From Actinomycetota bacterium (GTDB lineage: Bacteria; Actinomycetota; JAHEXW01), in assembly GCA_025355855.1 (NCBI GenBank), contig JANXYU010000031.1, forward strand, positions 65,530 to 102,153: DNA of 36,624 bases, in the 5' to 3' direction. The notes under the pieces are model-generated. The model was not told where the DNA came from. It ran no database searches and saw only the letters and a list, made by a program, of their open reading frames with translations. The position numbers and the translations under genes were made by a program. Shown here piece by piece: positions 8,189-16,225 of this stretch; within the stretch, counting starts at the first letter, position 1, and the number at the start of each line of letters is the position of its first letter.

Positions 8189-8446
8189 CTAGCTACGATC
8201 GGTGGCTCTGCGCCGCGAGAACCAGCCTGCAACGGCGCCTCCGACCGCTAGTAGGCCTCCAGTGATCGCCACGAGCGGCCCGGCTGGATTTGAAGAAGCC
8301 TTCTTGGGGTCGCCACCCGTTGATGGCAAGGTGCCTGAAGCCGTAAACGGTAAAAACGGATCGTAAGGTAACATGTCGGCGGCGCCGCTCGACGCTCCCA
8401 GCGTCTCCTGCTCGATAACCTCCGGCCTTTCATATATCTCTTTCAT
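8189..8446 (-). CDS. Small putative precursor peptide with LPSTG sorting-like signal
   Basis: An 85-residue protein I cannot match to a named family. The N-terminus KEIYERPEVIEQETLG has a Y-x2-P-x-V pattern like leader peptides read by PqqD-type recognition domains (lasso leaders use Y-x2-P-x-L/V). A central Pro/Phe/Ser/Thr stretch follows (PYDPFLPFTASGT). Residues 40-44 are LPSTG, then a polar linker, a hydrophobic helix at about 57-75 and a terminal RRR (78-80), the plan of an LPxTG cell-wall sorting signal. The 14-residue linker before the helix is longer than usual. The ATG overlaps the PqqD-like stop by 4 bases, with GAGGTG 8 bases upstream. No N-terminal signal peptide is visible. It could be a modified, exported and anchored peptide; function is inference. 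Confidence 0.75.
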   Translation of the reverse strand: MKEIYERPEVIEQETLGASSGAADMLPYDPFLPFTASGTLPSTGGDPKKASSNPAGPLVAITGGLLAVGGAVAGWFSRRRATDRS

Positions 8447-8784
8447 CGCAAATCACCTCTTTTCGAACTGTCTTTCTTTTCTTTGCTAGTCGGTGTAGAT
8501 TTTGTTTCGAGAAGTCCGTCGCTCATCAATCTGCCAGTAAATTCCTGCACGTCGGCAACAATGTCAGTGCCTTCGGGACATAAAAAACTGGCCCGCACGT
8601 GAGCGACGATCTCATCCTCGGTTTTCCCTCCGTCCATCGACTGCCAAATAGCCGTACCAGTCTTGTTAAGCGTGAAAACGCTGTTGTCATCGGCTGTCTT
8701 TATCTTGACGATCAAGGCGTTGTCGCCTATTACCCGCCAAACACAATTTGAATCGCGCCTTACGGACGCGTCAGTCGATTTCAT
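8443..8784 (-). CDS. PqqD-like peptide-recognition (RRE) protein
   Basis: Protein of 113 residues with the PqqD fold pattern: an N-terminal beta hairpin (VWRVIGDNALIVKI), then NSVFTLNKTGTAIWQSMDG and a helical part with TEDEIVAHVRASF and a D-rich repeat before FTGRLMSDGLLE. PqqD-like proteins bind leader peptides of ribosomally made peptides and present them to modifying enzymes. The C-terminal 20 residues are Lys/Ser/Thr-rich and probably disordered. The start is ATG 8784 (AAGGTG 5 bases upstream); the frame also has a TTG at 8787. It overlaps the kinase-like gene by 14 bases and the small peptide gene by 4 bases, so the three are almost certainly made together and the peptide is the natural ligand candidate. 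Confidence 0.85.
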   Translation of the reverse strand: MKSTDASVRRDSNCVWRVIGDNALIVKIKTADDNSVFTLNKTGTAIWQSMDGGKTEDEIVAHVRASFLCPEGTDIVADVQEFTGRLMSDGLLETKSTPTSKEKKDSSKRGDLR

Positions 8785-9613
8785 CAAGGCACCTTCTCAG
8801 AGCATCCGCGTCTAAACCGAATCGCAGTTGATAGCCCGGTACGGTTTGTGTAATATCGGCCAGCGCGTCGATGGTCGCCCGGCTCGTCTTCAGATTGTCT
8901 GGGTCAAAAAAGATATGGGGTATCAGTTTCGCAGTCATTTGCGCCGGCTCCAGCCTGCGAGCCGACGTTTGGTCAGCCTTAGTCAGCAAAAATATCGCTT
9001 GGGCCGGAGCTTGCGCCGGAGTGTCGGAAACTGTCGGGCCCCCGTTCCAAAACGGGGTCCCATAAACGATTACGCCATTCGGGCCGCGCCGGATGGCGAC
9101 AAGTTCATCGCCGATCACTACACCGTCGTTCAGCATTCCGGCAACAGTGCTTTTGCCTCCTTCGGGCCGCGCCGCAAAGACAAAAGCCTTTCCTTCTCGA
9201 GATACGGAGGAGGCATGCACAAGGACTCCGCCTTCTTGCGCCAGTAAGATAGAGAGAGTAACACGCAGAACGGAATCGAAAGCTCCCCAGTTCGGCTCTA
9301 TCGAAAACCTCGCGGACGCCGAAGACGTGTCTAGTTCTCCGGAGAAGTTATATGAATCAATTTGCCAGACTCCCCCGGTTGACACTGTTTTCATCGGCCT
9401 AGCTTTTTGACCGTCTCTGCCGGTCCGAACATTCATCTCGATAGCAAAGTCAGGCTCGGCCTCAGCTGTAAACGAGCTATAGATACGATGCGCCTCTAAG
9501 ACCACTGCGGGGTCATCAACAGTAACAGCAAGATTGAAACCGGCCATACTGATTACCCACTGCTTGGTCTCTTCCTTATTGTGCGGCCTATGCTGCAAAG
9601 TCTGTTGCGCCAT
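8771..9613 (-). CDS. HprK-related serine kinase-like protein
   Basis: Protein of 280 residues with a C-terminal HPr-kinase-like domain. LVHASSV holds the conserved His (H133), ARPEGGKST (148-156) is the P-loop, and VIGDELVAIRR (167-177) the acidic metal/base motif. The N-terminal 120 residues are the variable domain usual in HprK-related proteins found beside PqqD-like genes. No HPr-type phosphocarrier gene lies nearby, so the substrate is probably not HPr. Relatives in some lasso-peptide clusters phosphorylate a precursor serine (family knowledge), making the small downstream peptide the first candidate. I prefer the ATG at 9613, where GAGG is 7 bases upstream, over the ATG at 9619, which touches it. 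Confidence 0.82.
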   Translation of the reverse strand: MAQQTLQHRPHNKEETKQWVISMAGFNLAVTVDDPAVVLEAHRIYSSFTAEAEPDFAIEMNVRTGRDGQKARPMKTVSTGGVWQIDSYNFSGELDTSSASARFSIEPNWGAFDSVLRVTLSILLAQEGGVLVHASSVSREGKAFVFAARPEGGKSTVAGMLNDGVVIGDELVAIRRGPNGVIVYGTPFWNGGPTVSDTPAQAPAQAIFLLTKADQTSARRLEPAQMTAKLIPHIFFDPDNLKTSRATIDALADITQTVPGYQLRFGLDADALRRCLDEID

Positions 9614-9650
9614 CGTCATACCTCGCTATGTTTGTCTATCTAGCAAATCG

Positions 9651-10652
9651 TTATGTATACACCAATTCGATTGGGCGAGACTCCCCGATAATGCCGCCGA
9701 TCATGTTCACGTTTGGCGCGACATGGCCATTTGGCATCTTAATCGTCTCCTGAAGAAGCGTTCCCTCATTAATGATGTTGTTGTTCCCGATAATCACCGG
9801 ACCGATAATGCGCGTGTTTTTTTGTATCTGACAGCTGGCGCCGATGGACACAGGTCCAATCATCTCCGCGCTATGATGAATTTGAGTATCCTTGCCAACC
9901 CAGATTCCTTTAGAAATGTTGTGTCCGGGCAAGTTGACGTGAACCTTCCCTATCAGGGCGTCGAAATTGCCTTTTCGGTAGTTCTCAATCCGCCCAATAT
10001 CCAACCAGTACTTATGATGTTCATAGCCGCAGAGGGCCGCCCCGGATTCGAAAAGCAGAGGAAACAGATCGGATCCGAAGTCAAACGGCCTGCCGCTCGG
10101 GATATAATCGAACACAGCCGGCTCAAAAATATAGACGCCGCAATTAATCAGGTTGCTGACTGCTTCGGCGCGGGCCGGTTTTTCCTGAAAACCGGTGACC
10201 CTGCCTTGCGTGTTAAGCGTTACGACGCCGTAACTGCTGGGGTCATCGACCCGCGTTAAAGCGATTGTCGCTAGGGCGCCGGACCGTTTATGAAAAGCAA
10301 TCATCGGCGCCAATTCGATATCAGTTAGAAGATCGCTGCTGAAGACGACAAATGTGTCGTTGCGGAAGTGTTGTTCGAGCAGCTTCAAACCGCCCGCCGT
10401 GCCAGCCAGAGCGTGCTCGCGAGAATACTTCAAGTCGACCGCCCAGCGCCGGCCTTCGCCGAAGTAGTCGATTATCTCATCGGCCTTGTAGTGGACGTTT
10501 GCGTGCAGGTCGCGCAACCCCTGTCGCGCCAGCAGCTCGACCACCAATTCCATGACCGGCTTGTTTACGACCGGGATCATCGGTTTCGGAATCGCCTCCG
10601 TTAAAGGCCGCAGCCGCGTACCGAGTCCGGCGGCTAAGATCATCGTTTTCAC
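9651..10652 (-). CDS. NDP-sugar pyrophosphorylase with left-handed beta-helix C-terminus
   Basis: Protein of 333 residues that activates a sugar-1-phosphate with a nucleoside triphosphate. The nucleotidyltransferase signature is at the N-terminus (LAAGLGTRLRPLTEAIPKPM), followed by GTAGGL, FSSDLLTD (metal-binding Asp) and FQEKPAR. After about residue 240, hexapeptide repeats form a beta-helix (VGKDTQIH, IGPVSIGAS, IGPVIIGNN). The family is usually labelled mannose-1-phosphate guanylyltransferase or glucose-1-phosphate thymidylyltransferase; the base and sugar cannot be settled here. The GTG start at 10652 is 6 bases after the epimerase stop; an ATG at 10643 would also serve. It supplies a nucleotide sugar to the glycan genes downstream. 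Confidence 0.88.
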   Translation of the reverse strand: MKTMILAAGLGTRLRPLTEAIPKPMIPVVNKPVMELVVELLARQGLRDLHANVHYKADEIIDYFGEGRRWAVDLKYSREHALAGTAGGLKLLEQHFRNDTFVVFSSDLLTDIELAPMIAFHKRSGALATIALTRVDDPSSYGVVTLNTQGRVTGFQEKPARAEAVSNLINCGVYIFEPAVFDYIPSGRPFDFGSDLFPLLFESGAALCGYEHHKYWLDIGRIENYRKGNFDALIGKVHVNLPGHNISKGIWVGKDTQIHHSAEMIGPVSIGASCQIQKNTRIIGPVIIGNNNIINEGTLLQETIKMPNGHVAPNVNMIGGIIGESRPIELVYT

Positions 10653-10658
10653 CGAACA

Positions 10659-11594
10659 TCAACCTACCATTGCCAGTGCGGAGCGCCAGCTATCGACTGT
10701 CATCCGCAGGCCATCCGCTAAGGGTGTTTTTGCCGACCAGCCCATAACAGCTGCTGCTCTATCGCTGTTTAGCCAGATCTTATCGAGTTCTCCTGGGCGC
10801 GCCGGCCGATATTCGGGCGGCTGGTTGCCTTGTATGGCCCGGGCGATCTGGCCATAAAGGTCCGTTACCGACGTACCGATACCCGACCCGATGTTATAGG
10901 CCCCGCCTGGGATATCTTTGACCAGAGCCGCCATATTCGCGTCAACCACATCATCGACGTAAATATAGTCGCGTTGTTGGCGCCCATCGCCGAAAATGGA
11001 TGCCTGATCCCCGTCTAAGAGTTTGCCGACGAATATCGCCACGACTCCGGCCTCCCCACCGATATCCTGGCGCGGACCGTAGACGTTGCCGTACCTGAGA
11101 CAGATGCCGTCAATCTCATACAAGCGCTCATAGAGAGCTATGTATTGTTCAACAACGCTCTTGGCCAGTCCATAGGGAACAATCGGACGAATCGTGTGTC
11201 CTTCAGAAATTGGAAGATATTCCGGAGAACCGTAGATGGCCCCTCCCGAAGAAGCGAATACTACCTTGCCAACCGAACTGCGGCGGCAGCATTCTAAAAG
11301 ATTAACCGAACCCGCTACGTTGATTAGAGTGTCATGAACTGGGTCTATTAGGGACTTTCTGACGTCGATCTGAGCCGCGTGGTGACAAACCGCGTCGGGC
11401 TGCTCCTTTTGGAGAATGCGCTCAAGCTCTTCGTCCTGGATGTCGAGGTAATAATATTTCGCCCGCGGATTAAGGTTCCTGGTGGAGCCGGTCGAAAGAT
11501 CGTCGACCACCAATACCGAATGGCCTTCATCGATAAGTCTGTCAACAATATGCGAGCCGATGAACCCCGCGCCGCCGGTGACTAGAACTCTCAA
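10659..11594 (-). CDS. galE: NAD-dependent nucleotide-sugar epimerase (UDP-glucose 4-epimerase-like)
   Basis: Extended short-chain dehydrogenase of 311 residues that interconverts C4 epimers of UDP-hexoses or UDP-HexNAc. The N-terminal NAD motif is GGAGFIGSH (residues 7-15), the catalytic site has SSGGAIYG and the YxxxK pair in PYGLAKS, and RYGNVYGPRQD is the substrate-side loop. A TTG start at 11594 follows GGAGG by 6 bases. It is the first gene of the glycan operon, about 75 bases downstream of a candidate promoter. The sugar is uncertain: glucose/galactose, GlcNAc/GalNAc and uronic-acid epimerases share these motifs, so galE is used loosely. Confidence 0.85.
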   Translation of the reverse strand: MRVLVTGGAGFIGSHIVDRLIDEGHSVLVVDDLSTGSTRNLNPRAKYYYLDIQDEELERILQKEQPDAVCHHAAQIDVRKSLIDPVHDTLINVAGSVNLLECCRRSSVGKVVFASSGGAIYGSPEYLPISEGHTIRPIVPYGLAKSVVEQYIALYERLYEIDGICLRYGNVYGPRQDIGGEAGVVAIFVGKLLDGDQASIFGDGRQQRDYIYVDDVVDANMAALVKDIPGGAYNIGSGIGTSVTDLYGQIARAIQGNQPPEYRPARPGELDKIWLNSDRAAAVMGWSAKTPLADGLRMTVDSWRSALAMVG

Positions 11595-11669
11595 GGCCCG
11601 CCTCCCATTAAACTAGCATTTGGCATGGCAACTAATGATGAGACGGTATCCGCCGCTTGTTGTTCCTAA

Positions 11670-11698
11670 ACCATATATTAGGACCAATTAGAGGTTAA
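11670..11698 (-). promoter_or_regulatory. Candidate promoter of the polysaccharide operon
   Basis: Reading the minus strand, TTAACC and TATGGT (4 of 6 matches each to the -35 and -10 consensus) are separated by 17 bases in an AT-rich stretch between the amino-acid locus and the epimerase gene. The leader would be about 70 bases. Two small stem-loops overlap it: 11664-11683 (TCCTAA/TTAGGA) and 11699-11714 (CTAGG/CCTAG). Neither is followed by a T-run, so no intrinsic terminator for the amino-acid locus is evident. The prediction is by eye only. Confidence 0.3.
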
Positions 11699-11749
11699 CT
11701 AGGTATATCCCTAGAGTTTGGGGTTGGTTTGAAGAGGCTTTTACTTTTA

Positions 11750-12508
11750 CTAGCCGGCTACTAAAGTATTAGTCAGGACACCGAGGCCCTCGATGCGGAT
11801 CGTGATTCTGTCACCGGCTTGCATCGGGCCTACGCCCGGCGGTGTTCCTGTCATCACAATGTCTCCGGGGTTCAATGTCATAACCTGTGAGATAAAACTG
11901 ATAAGTCGGGGAATTGGAAAAATCATGTTTTTGGACGAGTCGGCCTGTTTTACCTGGCCATTCAATACGGATTCGACTTTTACTTCCGTAGGATCGAAAT
12001 CAGTGTCGATCCAAGGCCCGATCGGCGCGAACGTGTCGAAGCTCTTGGCCCGGGTCCACTGCCCGTCCGTGCGCTGCAGATCACGAGCGGTCACGTCGTT
12101 AGCGCAGGTATACCCTAGGATATAGTCACCCGCCGCGTCTTCCGTGACGTTTTTGGCCAAATGCTTAATGACAACGCCTATCTCCGCCTCGTAGTCGACC
12201 TGGTGAGACATCGCGGGAATGACGATGGATTCGCCCGGGCCGATGACCGCAGTCGCGGGTTTCAAGAAAATAACCGGTTCTTTGGGGACGTCCATGGAAA
12301 GCTCAGAAGCATGATCGATGTAATTCAGGCCCACCGCGACGACCTTGGTAGGGGCGCAAGGAGCCAGTAGGGTCGCCTTGGCCAACGAAACGGTGTTGCC
12401 GGTCCTCTTCCATTTGGAATAGGGATCGGTATCAATAATGGCGATGTTGTCGCCCTCTACAAGGCCATAAGATGGCGCTCCCGTAACTTGGTATCGACAG
12501 ATCCGCAT
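11750..12508 (-). CDS. Fumarylacetoacetate hydrolase (FAH) family protein
   Basis: Cytoplasmic metal-dependent protein of 252 residues. FAH-fold marks are VVAVGLNYIDHASE, PVIFLKPATAV, the metal-binding acidic motif YEAEIGVVI, AKSFDTFAPIGPW and VMTGTPPGVGPM. Family members hydrolyse or isomerise acylpyruvate-type compounds or decarboxylate oxaloacetate, and the exact reaction cannot be assigned. In actinobacteria an FAH gene lies near leu/serA and gltX (family-level recall), so its position here is probably inherited. It starts 26 bases after cimA with GGTGG before the ATG and is the last gene of the amino-acid locus. A housekeeping role such as removing a reactive keto acid is possible but inferred. 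Confidence 0.85.
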   Translation of the reverse strand: MRICRYQVTGAPSYGLVEGDNIAIIDTDPYSKWKRTGNTVSLAKATLLAPCAPTKVVAVGLNYIDHASELSMDVPKEPVIFLKPATAVIGPGESIVIPAMSHQVDYEAEIGVVIKHLAKNVTEDAAGDYILGYTCANDVTARDLQRTDGQWTRAKSFDTFAPIGPWIDTDFDPTEVKVESVLNGQVKQADSSKNMIFPIPRLISFISQVMTLNPGDIVMTGTPPGVGPMQAGDRITIRIEGLGVLTNTLVAG

Positions 12509-12534
12509 GCTTCCACCTTCCGCTCTTGTTTTGG

Positions 12535-14094
12535 CTAACTCGGCTTGTGGGTCAATCCGTAGTCAACACTGTCGGCCATGGCCAGCCAGGACGCCTCAAT
12601 GATGTTCTCAGAAACCCCGACGGTCGACCAGACCTTCTCGCCGTCGCTGGAATCGATAAGGACCCGGACAAACGCCCCCGTTCCTTTCTTCTCATCCAAC
12701 ACGCGGACTTTATAGTCGGTCAAAGAGATATCATTGATTTCAGGATAAGCCTTGCCGATTGCCAAGCGCAACGCCGTATCTAGGGCGTTGACCGGGCCGT
12801 TGCCTTCCGCTGTTTCTACATAGCGCCTGCCCTTGCAGGTCAGCTTGATGGTTGCTTCAGTAGTAACTGTCCCGCCCGGCACCCGGTCCATGATGACCCG
12901 AAAGCTCTCGAGTTGGAAAAAGGATGAATAGGTGCCAGTCGCCTTGCGGATCAGCATCTCGAACGACCCATCGGCGGCTTCGAAGCTGTAGCCGACATGC
13001 TCCAGTTCTTTGATCTTCGTCAGAATCTCCGCCACCTTCTCGGGCTGTTCGACCAGATCCAAACCCATATCTTTCGCCTTCATGACAACCGTGGATTTGC
13101 CGGAGAGTTCGCTTATCAGAACCCGCCGGACGTTGCCGACCAGTTCCGGATCGATGTGTTCGTAAGCGTTATGACGTTCCAACGCGCTGACGTGCAGTCC
13201 GCCCTTGTGAGCAAAAGCGCTTTCCCCAATGTAGGGCTGGTGCGTATTCGGGCTGACATTCGCGACCTCGCTGACAAAGTGCGAGACTTCCGTGAGCATA
13301 GCCAGTTGGTCGGGGGTCACGCACGGGGTTTCCATCTTCAGTACCAAGGCTGGAATGACTGAGCAGAGGTTGGCATTGCCCGCCCTCTCTCCGAATCCGT
13401 TGATCGTTCCCTGGACCTGGCGCGCGCCCGCCTCTACGGCCATCAGCGAATTAGCGACGGCGCAGTCAGCGTCGTTATGCGCGTGAATGCCGATCGGCAG
13501 GTCAAACTTCCCGGCAACCACCTCGATGACCGATTTGATTTCGAACGGCAGAGCGCCGCCGTTCGTGTCGCACAAAACGAGACTGGACGCTCCGCCCCGT
13601 TCGGCGGCCGCTAGGGCGGCCAAGGCGTATGGAGCGTTGTGTTTAAACCCGTCAAAGAAATGCTCCGCGTCGAAGAATACGGTGCGGCCCTGGGCGACCA
13701 TGTATGCGACGGAATCCTCGATCATATCGAGATTGTTGGCTAGAGACGTTTTTAAGGCATGCTCGACGTGATATCCCCAGGTCTTGCCAACCAGACAAAC
13801 GGCGGCAGTGTCCGCGTCCAGCAAATGGCGCAGATTTTCGTCGTCCTCGGCTGAATGCTTGGGGTGGCGAGTGCTGCCGAAAGCAACGATGACCGCCTGT
13901 GCCAAATCGAGGTTTTTGACGCGCGCGAAATAGTCATTGTCCTTAGGATTGGCGCCGGGCCAACCACCTTCGATATAGTGGACGCCAAATTCGTCCAGCC
14001 GCTTCGTTATGCGCAGCTTGTCCTCAACGCTAAAGGACAAACCCTCGCGCTGCGCCCCGTCTCTTAAAGTAGTGTCATAGAGTTGAACCGTCAT
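12535..14094 (-). CDS. cimA: (R)-citramalate synthase
   Basis: Condenses pyruvate and acetyl-CoA to (R)-citramalate, the entry to threonine-independent isoleucine synthesis. The 519-residue protein starts with the HMGL-like/LeuA TIM barrel (YDTTLRDGAQREG at residues 6-18; metal-ligand HAHND later) and ends with a LeuA-type regulatory domain holding TEATIKLTCKGRRYVETAEG. The DGAQ (not DGEQ) motif, the GGWPGANPKD segment and the length near 520 fit the CimA group rather than 2-isopropylmalate synthase, for which a separate leuA exists at 18192-19706. LeuCDB encoded just upstream can convert citramalate to 2-oxobutyrate. It lies 26 bases after ilvE; the spacer contains GGAGTACGAGGAGTAC. Confidence 0.92.
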   Translation of the reverse strand: MTVQLYDTTLRDGAQREGLSFSVEDKLRITKRLDEFGVHYIEGGWPGANPKDNDYFARVKNLDLAQAVIVAFGSTRHPKHSAEDDENLRHLLDADTAAVCLVGKTWGYHVEHALKTSLANNLDMIEDSVAYMVAQGRTVFFDAEHFFDGFKHNAPYALAALAAAERGGASSLVLCDTNGGALPFEIKSVIEVVAGKFDLPIGIHAHNDADCAVANSLMAVEAGARQVQGTINGFGERAGNANLCSVIPALVLKMETPCVTPDQLAMLTEVSHFVSEVANVSPNTHQPYIGESAFAHKGGLHVSALERHNAYEHIDPELVGNVRRVLISELSGKSTVVMKAKDMGLDLVEQPEKVAEILTKIKELEHVGYSFEAADGSFEMLIRKATGTYSSFFQLESFRVIMDRVPGGTVTTEATIKLTCKGRRYVETAEGNGPVNALDTALRLAIGKAYPEINDISLTDYKVRVLDEKKGTGAFVRVLIDSSDGEKVWSTVGVSENIIEASWLAMADSVDYGLTHKPS

Positions 14095-14120
14095 TGTACT
14101 CCTCGTACTCCTGGTTTTTA

Positions 14121-15035
14121 CTAAACCAACTCACACCAATCTTTGTATTCCGGCACCTCGCCCTTCATCGCCTTGAAAAACACGTCCTGCAAAGCTTTCG
14201 TTATCGGTCCCGGTTCCCCGATGACCCGGTCGTCAACCTCACGAATCGGTACAACCTCCGCCGCGGTACCGCTAAAGAACGCCTCGTCGGCCAGATACAA
14301 GTCGCTCCGCACCAGATTATCCTCGACGACGGCATAGCCCAAGTCGTTCGCGATCGTTATCAGCGAATCACGCGTCAGGCCCTCGAGAGCGCCGGCGTGG
14401 GTCGGCGGCGTATAGAGGACGCCGTCCTTGACCATGAAAATGTTTTCGCCTGGTCCGTCGGTGACGTAGCCGTGCGCGTTCAACATAACCGCTTCGTCAT
14501 AACCGGAATGGATGACCTCGACTTTGGCTAGAATCGAGTTCAGGTAATTGCCGGTCGCCTTGGAAGCGGGCGGCAACACGTTGGCGTCGATCCGGCGATA
14601 GCTGGAAACCTTGGCCCGGATACCGTGCTTGATACCCTCTTCACCCAGATACGCGCCCCATGGCCAGCAGGCGATCGACACGTCGACATCGGCGTTCAGC
14701 GGGTTTAAGCCCATCTCGCCATAACCGCGGTAAACCAGCGGGCGGATGTAGCAACTGTCGACCTCATTTACTTTGACCAATTCCTTGGTCGCCGCTATTA
14801 GTTCCTCGTCAGTAAATGGGATATCCATGAAATAGATCTTGGCAGAATTACGCAAGCGTTTGATGTGATCGGTCAAGCGGAAAACGGCAGGCCCTTCCGG
14901 CGTCTTATAAGCGCGAATCCCCTCGAAAACACCTGACCCGTAATGCAAGCCGTGCGTTAAGACGTGAATCGTGGCGTCATGCCAGTCAACCATCTTCCCG
15001 TTCATCCAGATCTTTTTGACCTCTTGTATCGGCAT
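14121..15035 (-). CDS. ilvE: Branched-chain amino acid aminotransferase
   Basis: PLP class IV aminotransferase of 304 residues, last step of valine, leucine and isoleucine synthesis. Key features are HGLHYGSGVFEGIRAY (residues 28-43), the PLP lysine K159 in PPASKATGNYLNS, DGPGENIFMV, and SGTAAEVVPIREVD near the C-terminus. Length and motifs match IlvE closely. The ATG directly follows the leuB stop (TAGATG), with AGGAGG inside the leuB 3' end 7 bases upstream, so the two are translationally coupled. Confidence 0.96.
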   Translation of the reverse strand: MPIQEVKKIWMNGKMVDWHDATIHVLTHGLHYGSGVFEGIRAYKTPEGPAVFRLTDHIKRLRNSAKIYFMDIPFTDEELIAATKELVKVNEVDSCYIRPLVYRGYGEMGLNPLNADVDVSIACWPWGAYLGEEGIKHGIRAKVSSYRRIDANVLPPASKATGNYLNSILAKVEVIHSGYDEAVMLNAHGYVTDGPGENIFMVKDGVLYTPPTHAGALEGLTRDSLITIANDLGYAVVEDNLVRSDLYLADEAFFSGTAAEVVPIREVDDRVIGEPGPITKALQDVFFKAMKGEVPEYKDWCELV

Positions 15036-16094
15036 CTATTTTCCTCCTATTATCTCGGCCGCCAGGTCGCCGACTTCCGTTGTTGTGTGGCCCATCTTGC
15101 CGGCAGCCATGCTCTTTAGTTTATTGCCCGTGATATCCGCCACCGCCGCCTCAACTGCCGCGGCCGCTTCCTTCTCGCCCAGCGTCGCCAGCATCAAGCC
15201 CACGGCGCCGATCGCGGCCAACGGATTGATGACGTTTTGACCTGTATATTTAGGGGCCGAGCCGCCGATAGGTTCGAACATGGAGACTCCCTCGGGATTG
15301 ATGTTACCGCCCGCGGCGATCCCCATACCACCCTGCGTCATCGCGCCCAAATCGGTGATAATGTCGCCGAACATGTTGTCCGTGACAATGACATCGAACC
15401 ACTCCGGATTCTTCACCATCCACATGCAAATCGCGTCGACGTGCGCGTAGTCGGTTTTGATGTCCGGATATTCCGTAGCGACCTCGTTAAAGGCTCGTTC
15501 CCAGAGGTCGAATTCGAACGTCAGAACATTTGTCTTGCCGCATAGCGTCAGTTTCATATCTTTATTACGGTCACGGCAATAGTCGAAAGCGTAACGGATG
15601 CAACGCTCCACACCCTTGCGAGTATTAATACTCTCCTGGATAGCGACCTCGTCCGGAGTGCCCTTTTTCAAGAACCCGCCGGCGCCCGCATACAAACCTT
15701 CCGTATTCTCGCGGATGACGACGTAATCGATGTCCTCCGGCCCTTTGTCCTTGAGCGGTGTCTCCACCCCCGGGTAAAGCTTGACCGGCCGCAGATTGAT
15801 ATATTGATCCAACGCGAACCGCGCCTTTAAGAGGATGCCTTTCTCCAGGATGCCGGGCTTGACATCGGGGTGACCGATGGCTCCCAGGAATATGGCATCC
15901 TGTTTCCTAAACTCTTCGATAGCCGAATCGGGCAACGTCTCGCCGTTTTTCAAGTAGCGCTCGCCGCCGAAATCGTAGTTGGTCAGCTCGTATTTAAAAC
16001 CGTATTTATCCGCCGCGGCGGCCAAAACTTTCAGACCTTCCGCGACTACCTCCGGTCCGGTTCCATCTCCCGGGATAACGCCTATTTTGTACAC
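15036..16094 (-). CDS. leuB: 3-isopropylmalate dehydrogenase (isocitrate/isopropylmalate family)
   Basis: NAD-dependent oxidative decarboxylation of 3-isopropylmalate, and probably of 3-methylmalate in the citramalate route. The 352-residue protein has [13 protein letters not shown] at the start, the substrate loop LRPVKLYPG, a REN(T)EGLYAGAGG segment, the metal site [19 protein letters not shown], and [14 protein letters not shown] for the cofactor. It resembles the actinobacterial/archaeal LeuB branch more than the E. coli type (visual judgement). The GTG start at 16094 has AGGAGG 4 bases upstream; an ATG two bases earlier is out of frame. A repeat-filled spacer separates it from leuD. Confidence 0.93.
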   Translation of the reverse strand: MYKIGVIPGDGTGPEVVAEGLKVLAAAADKYGFKYELTNYDFGGERYLKNGETLPDSAIEEFRKQDAIFLGAIGHPDVKPGILEKGILLKARFALDQYINLRPVKLYPGVETPLKDKGPEDIDYVVIRENTEGLYAGAGGFLKKGTPDEVAIQESINTRKGVERCIRYAFDYCRDRNKDMKLTLCGKTNVLTFEFDLWERAFNEVATEYPDIKTDYAHVDAICMWMVKNPEWFDVIVTDNMFGDIITDLGAMTQGGMGIAAGGNINPEGVSMFEPIGGSAPKYTGQNVINPLAAIGAVGLMLATLGEKEAAAAVEAAVADITGNKLKSMAAGKMGHTTTEVGDLAAEIIGGK

Positions 16095-16111
16095 ATGTCC
16101 TCCTGTCTATC

Positions 16112-16225
16112 GCAAGGATTATAAGGAGCATAAGGATTACAATGACGACATGGCCGTAAAACCATACCAATCATCCCAGTGCTCTTCATAATCTTATTCT
16201 CCCCATAATCCCTATAATCCTTCTC
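16112..16225. repeat. Inverted pair of GGATTATAAGG-type repeat arrays (leuD-leuB spacer)
   Basis: Plus-strand 16112-16145 holds tandem AAGGATTATAAGGAGCATAA-like units, and 16181-16225 holds the complementary type (CATAATCCCTATAATCC and relatives), separated by about 35 bases. The two arms can pair imperfectly over some 30 bases. The right arm runs into leuD and encodes its last three codons and stop. The same unit recurs at 34436-34532 and 24311-24352. Confidence 0.75.

Noticed and set aside
7591-9613. Classical lasso-peptide cluster
   Set aside because: No transglutaminase-like B2 protease or asparagine-synthetase-like cyclase is encoded, and the peptide ends in a sorting signal instead of a lasso core.
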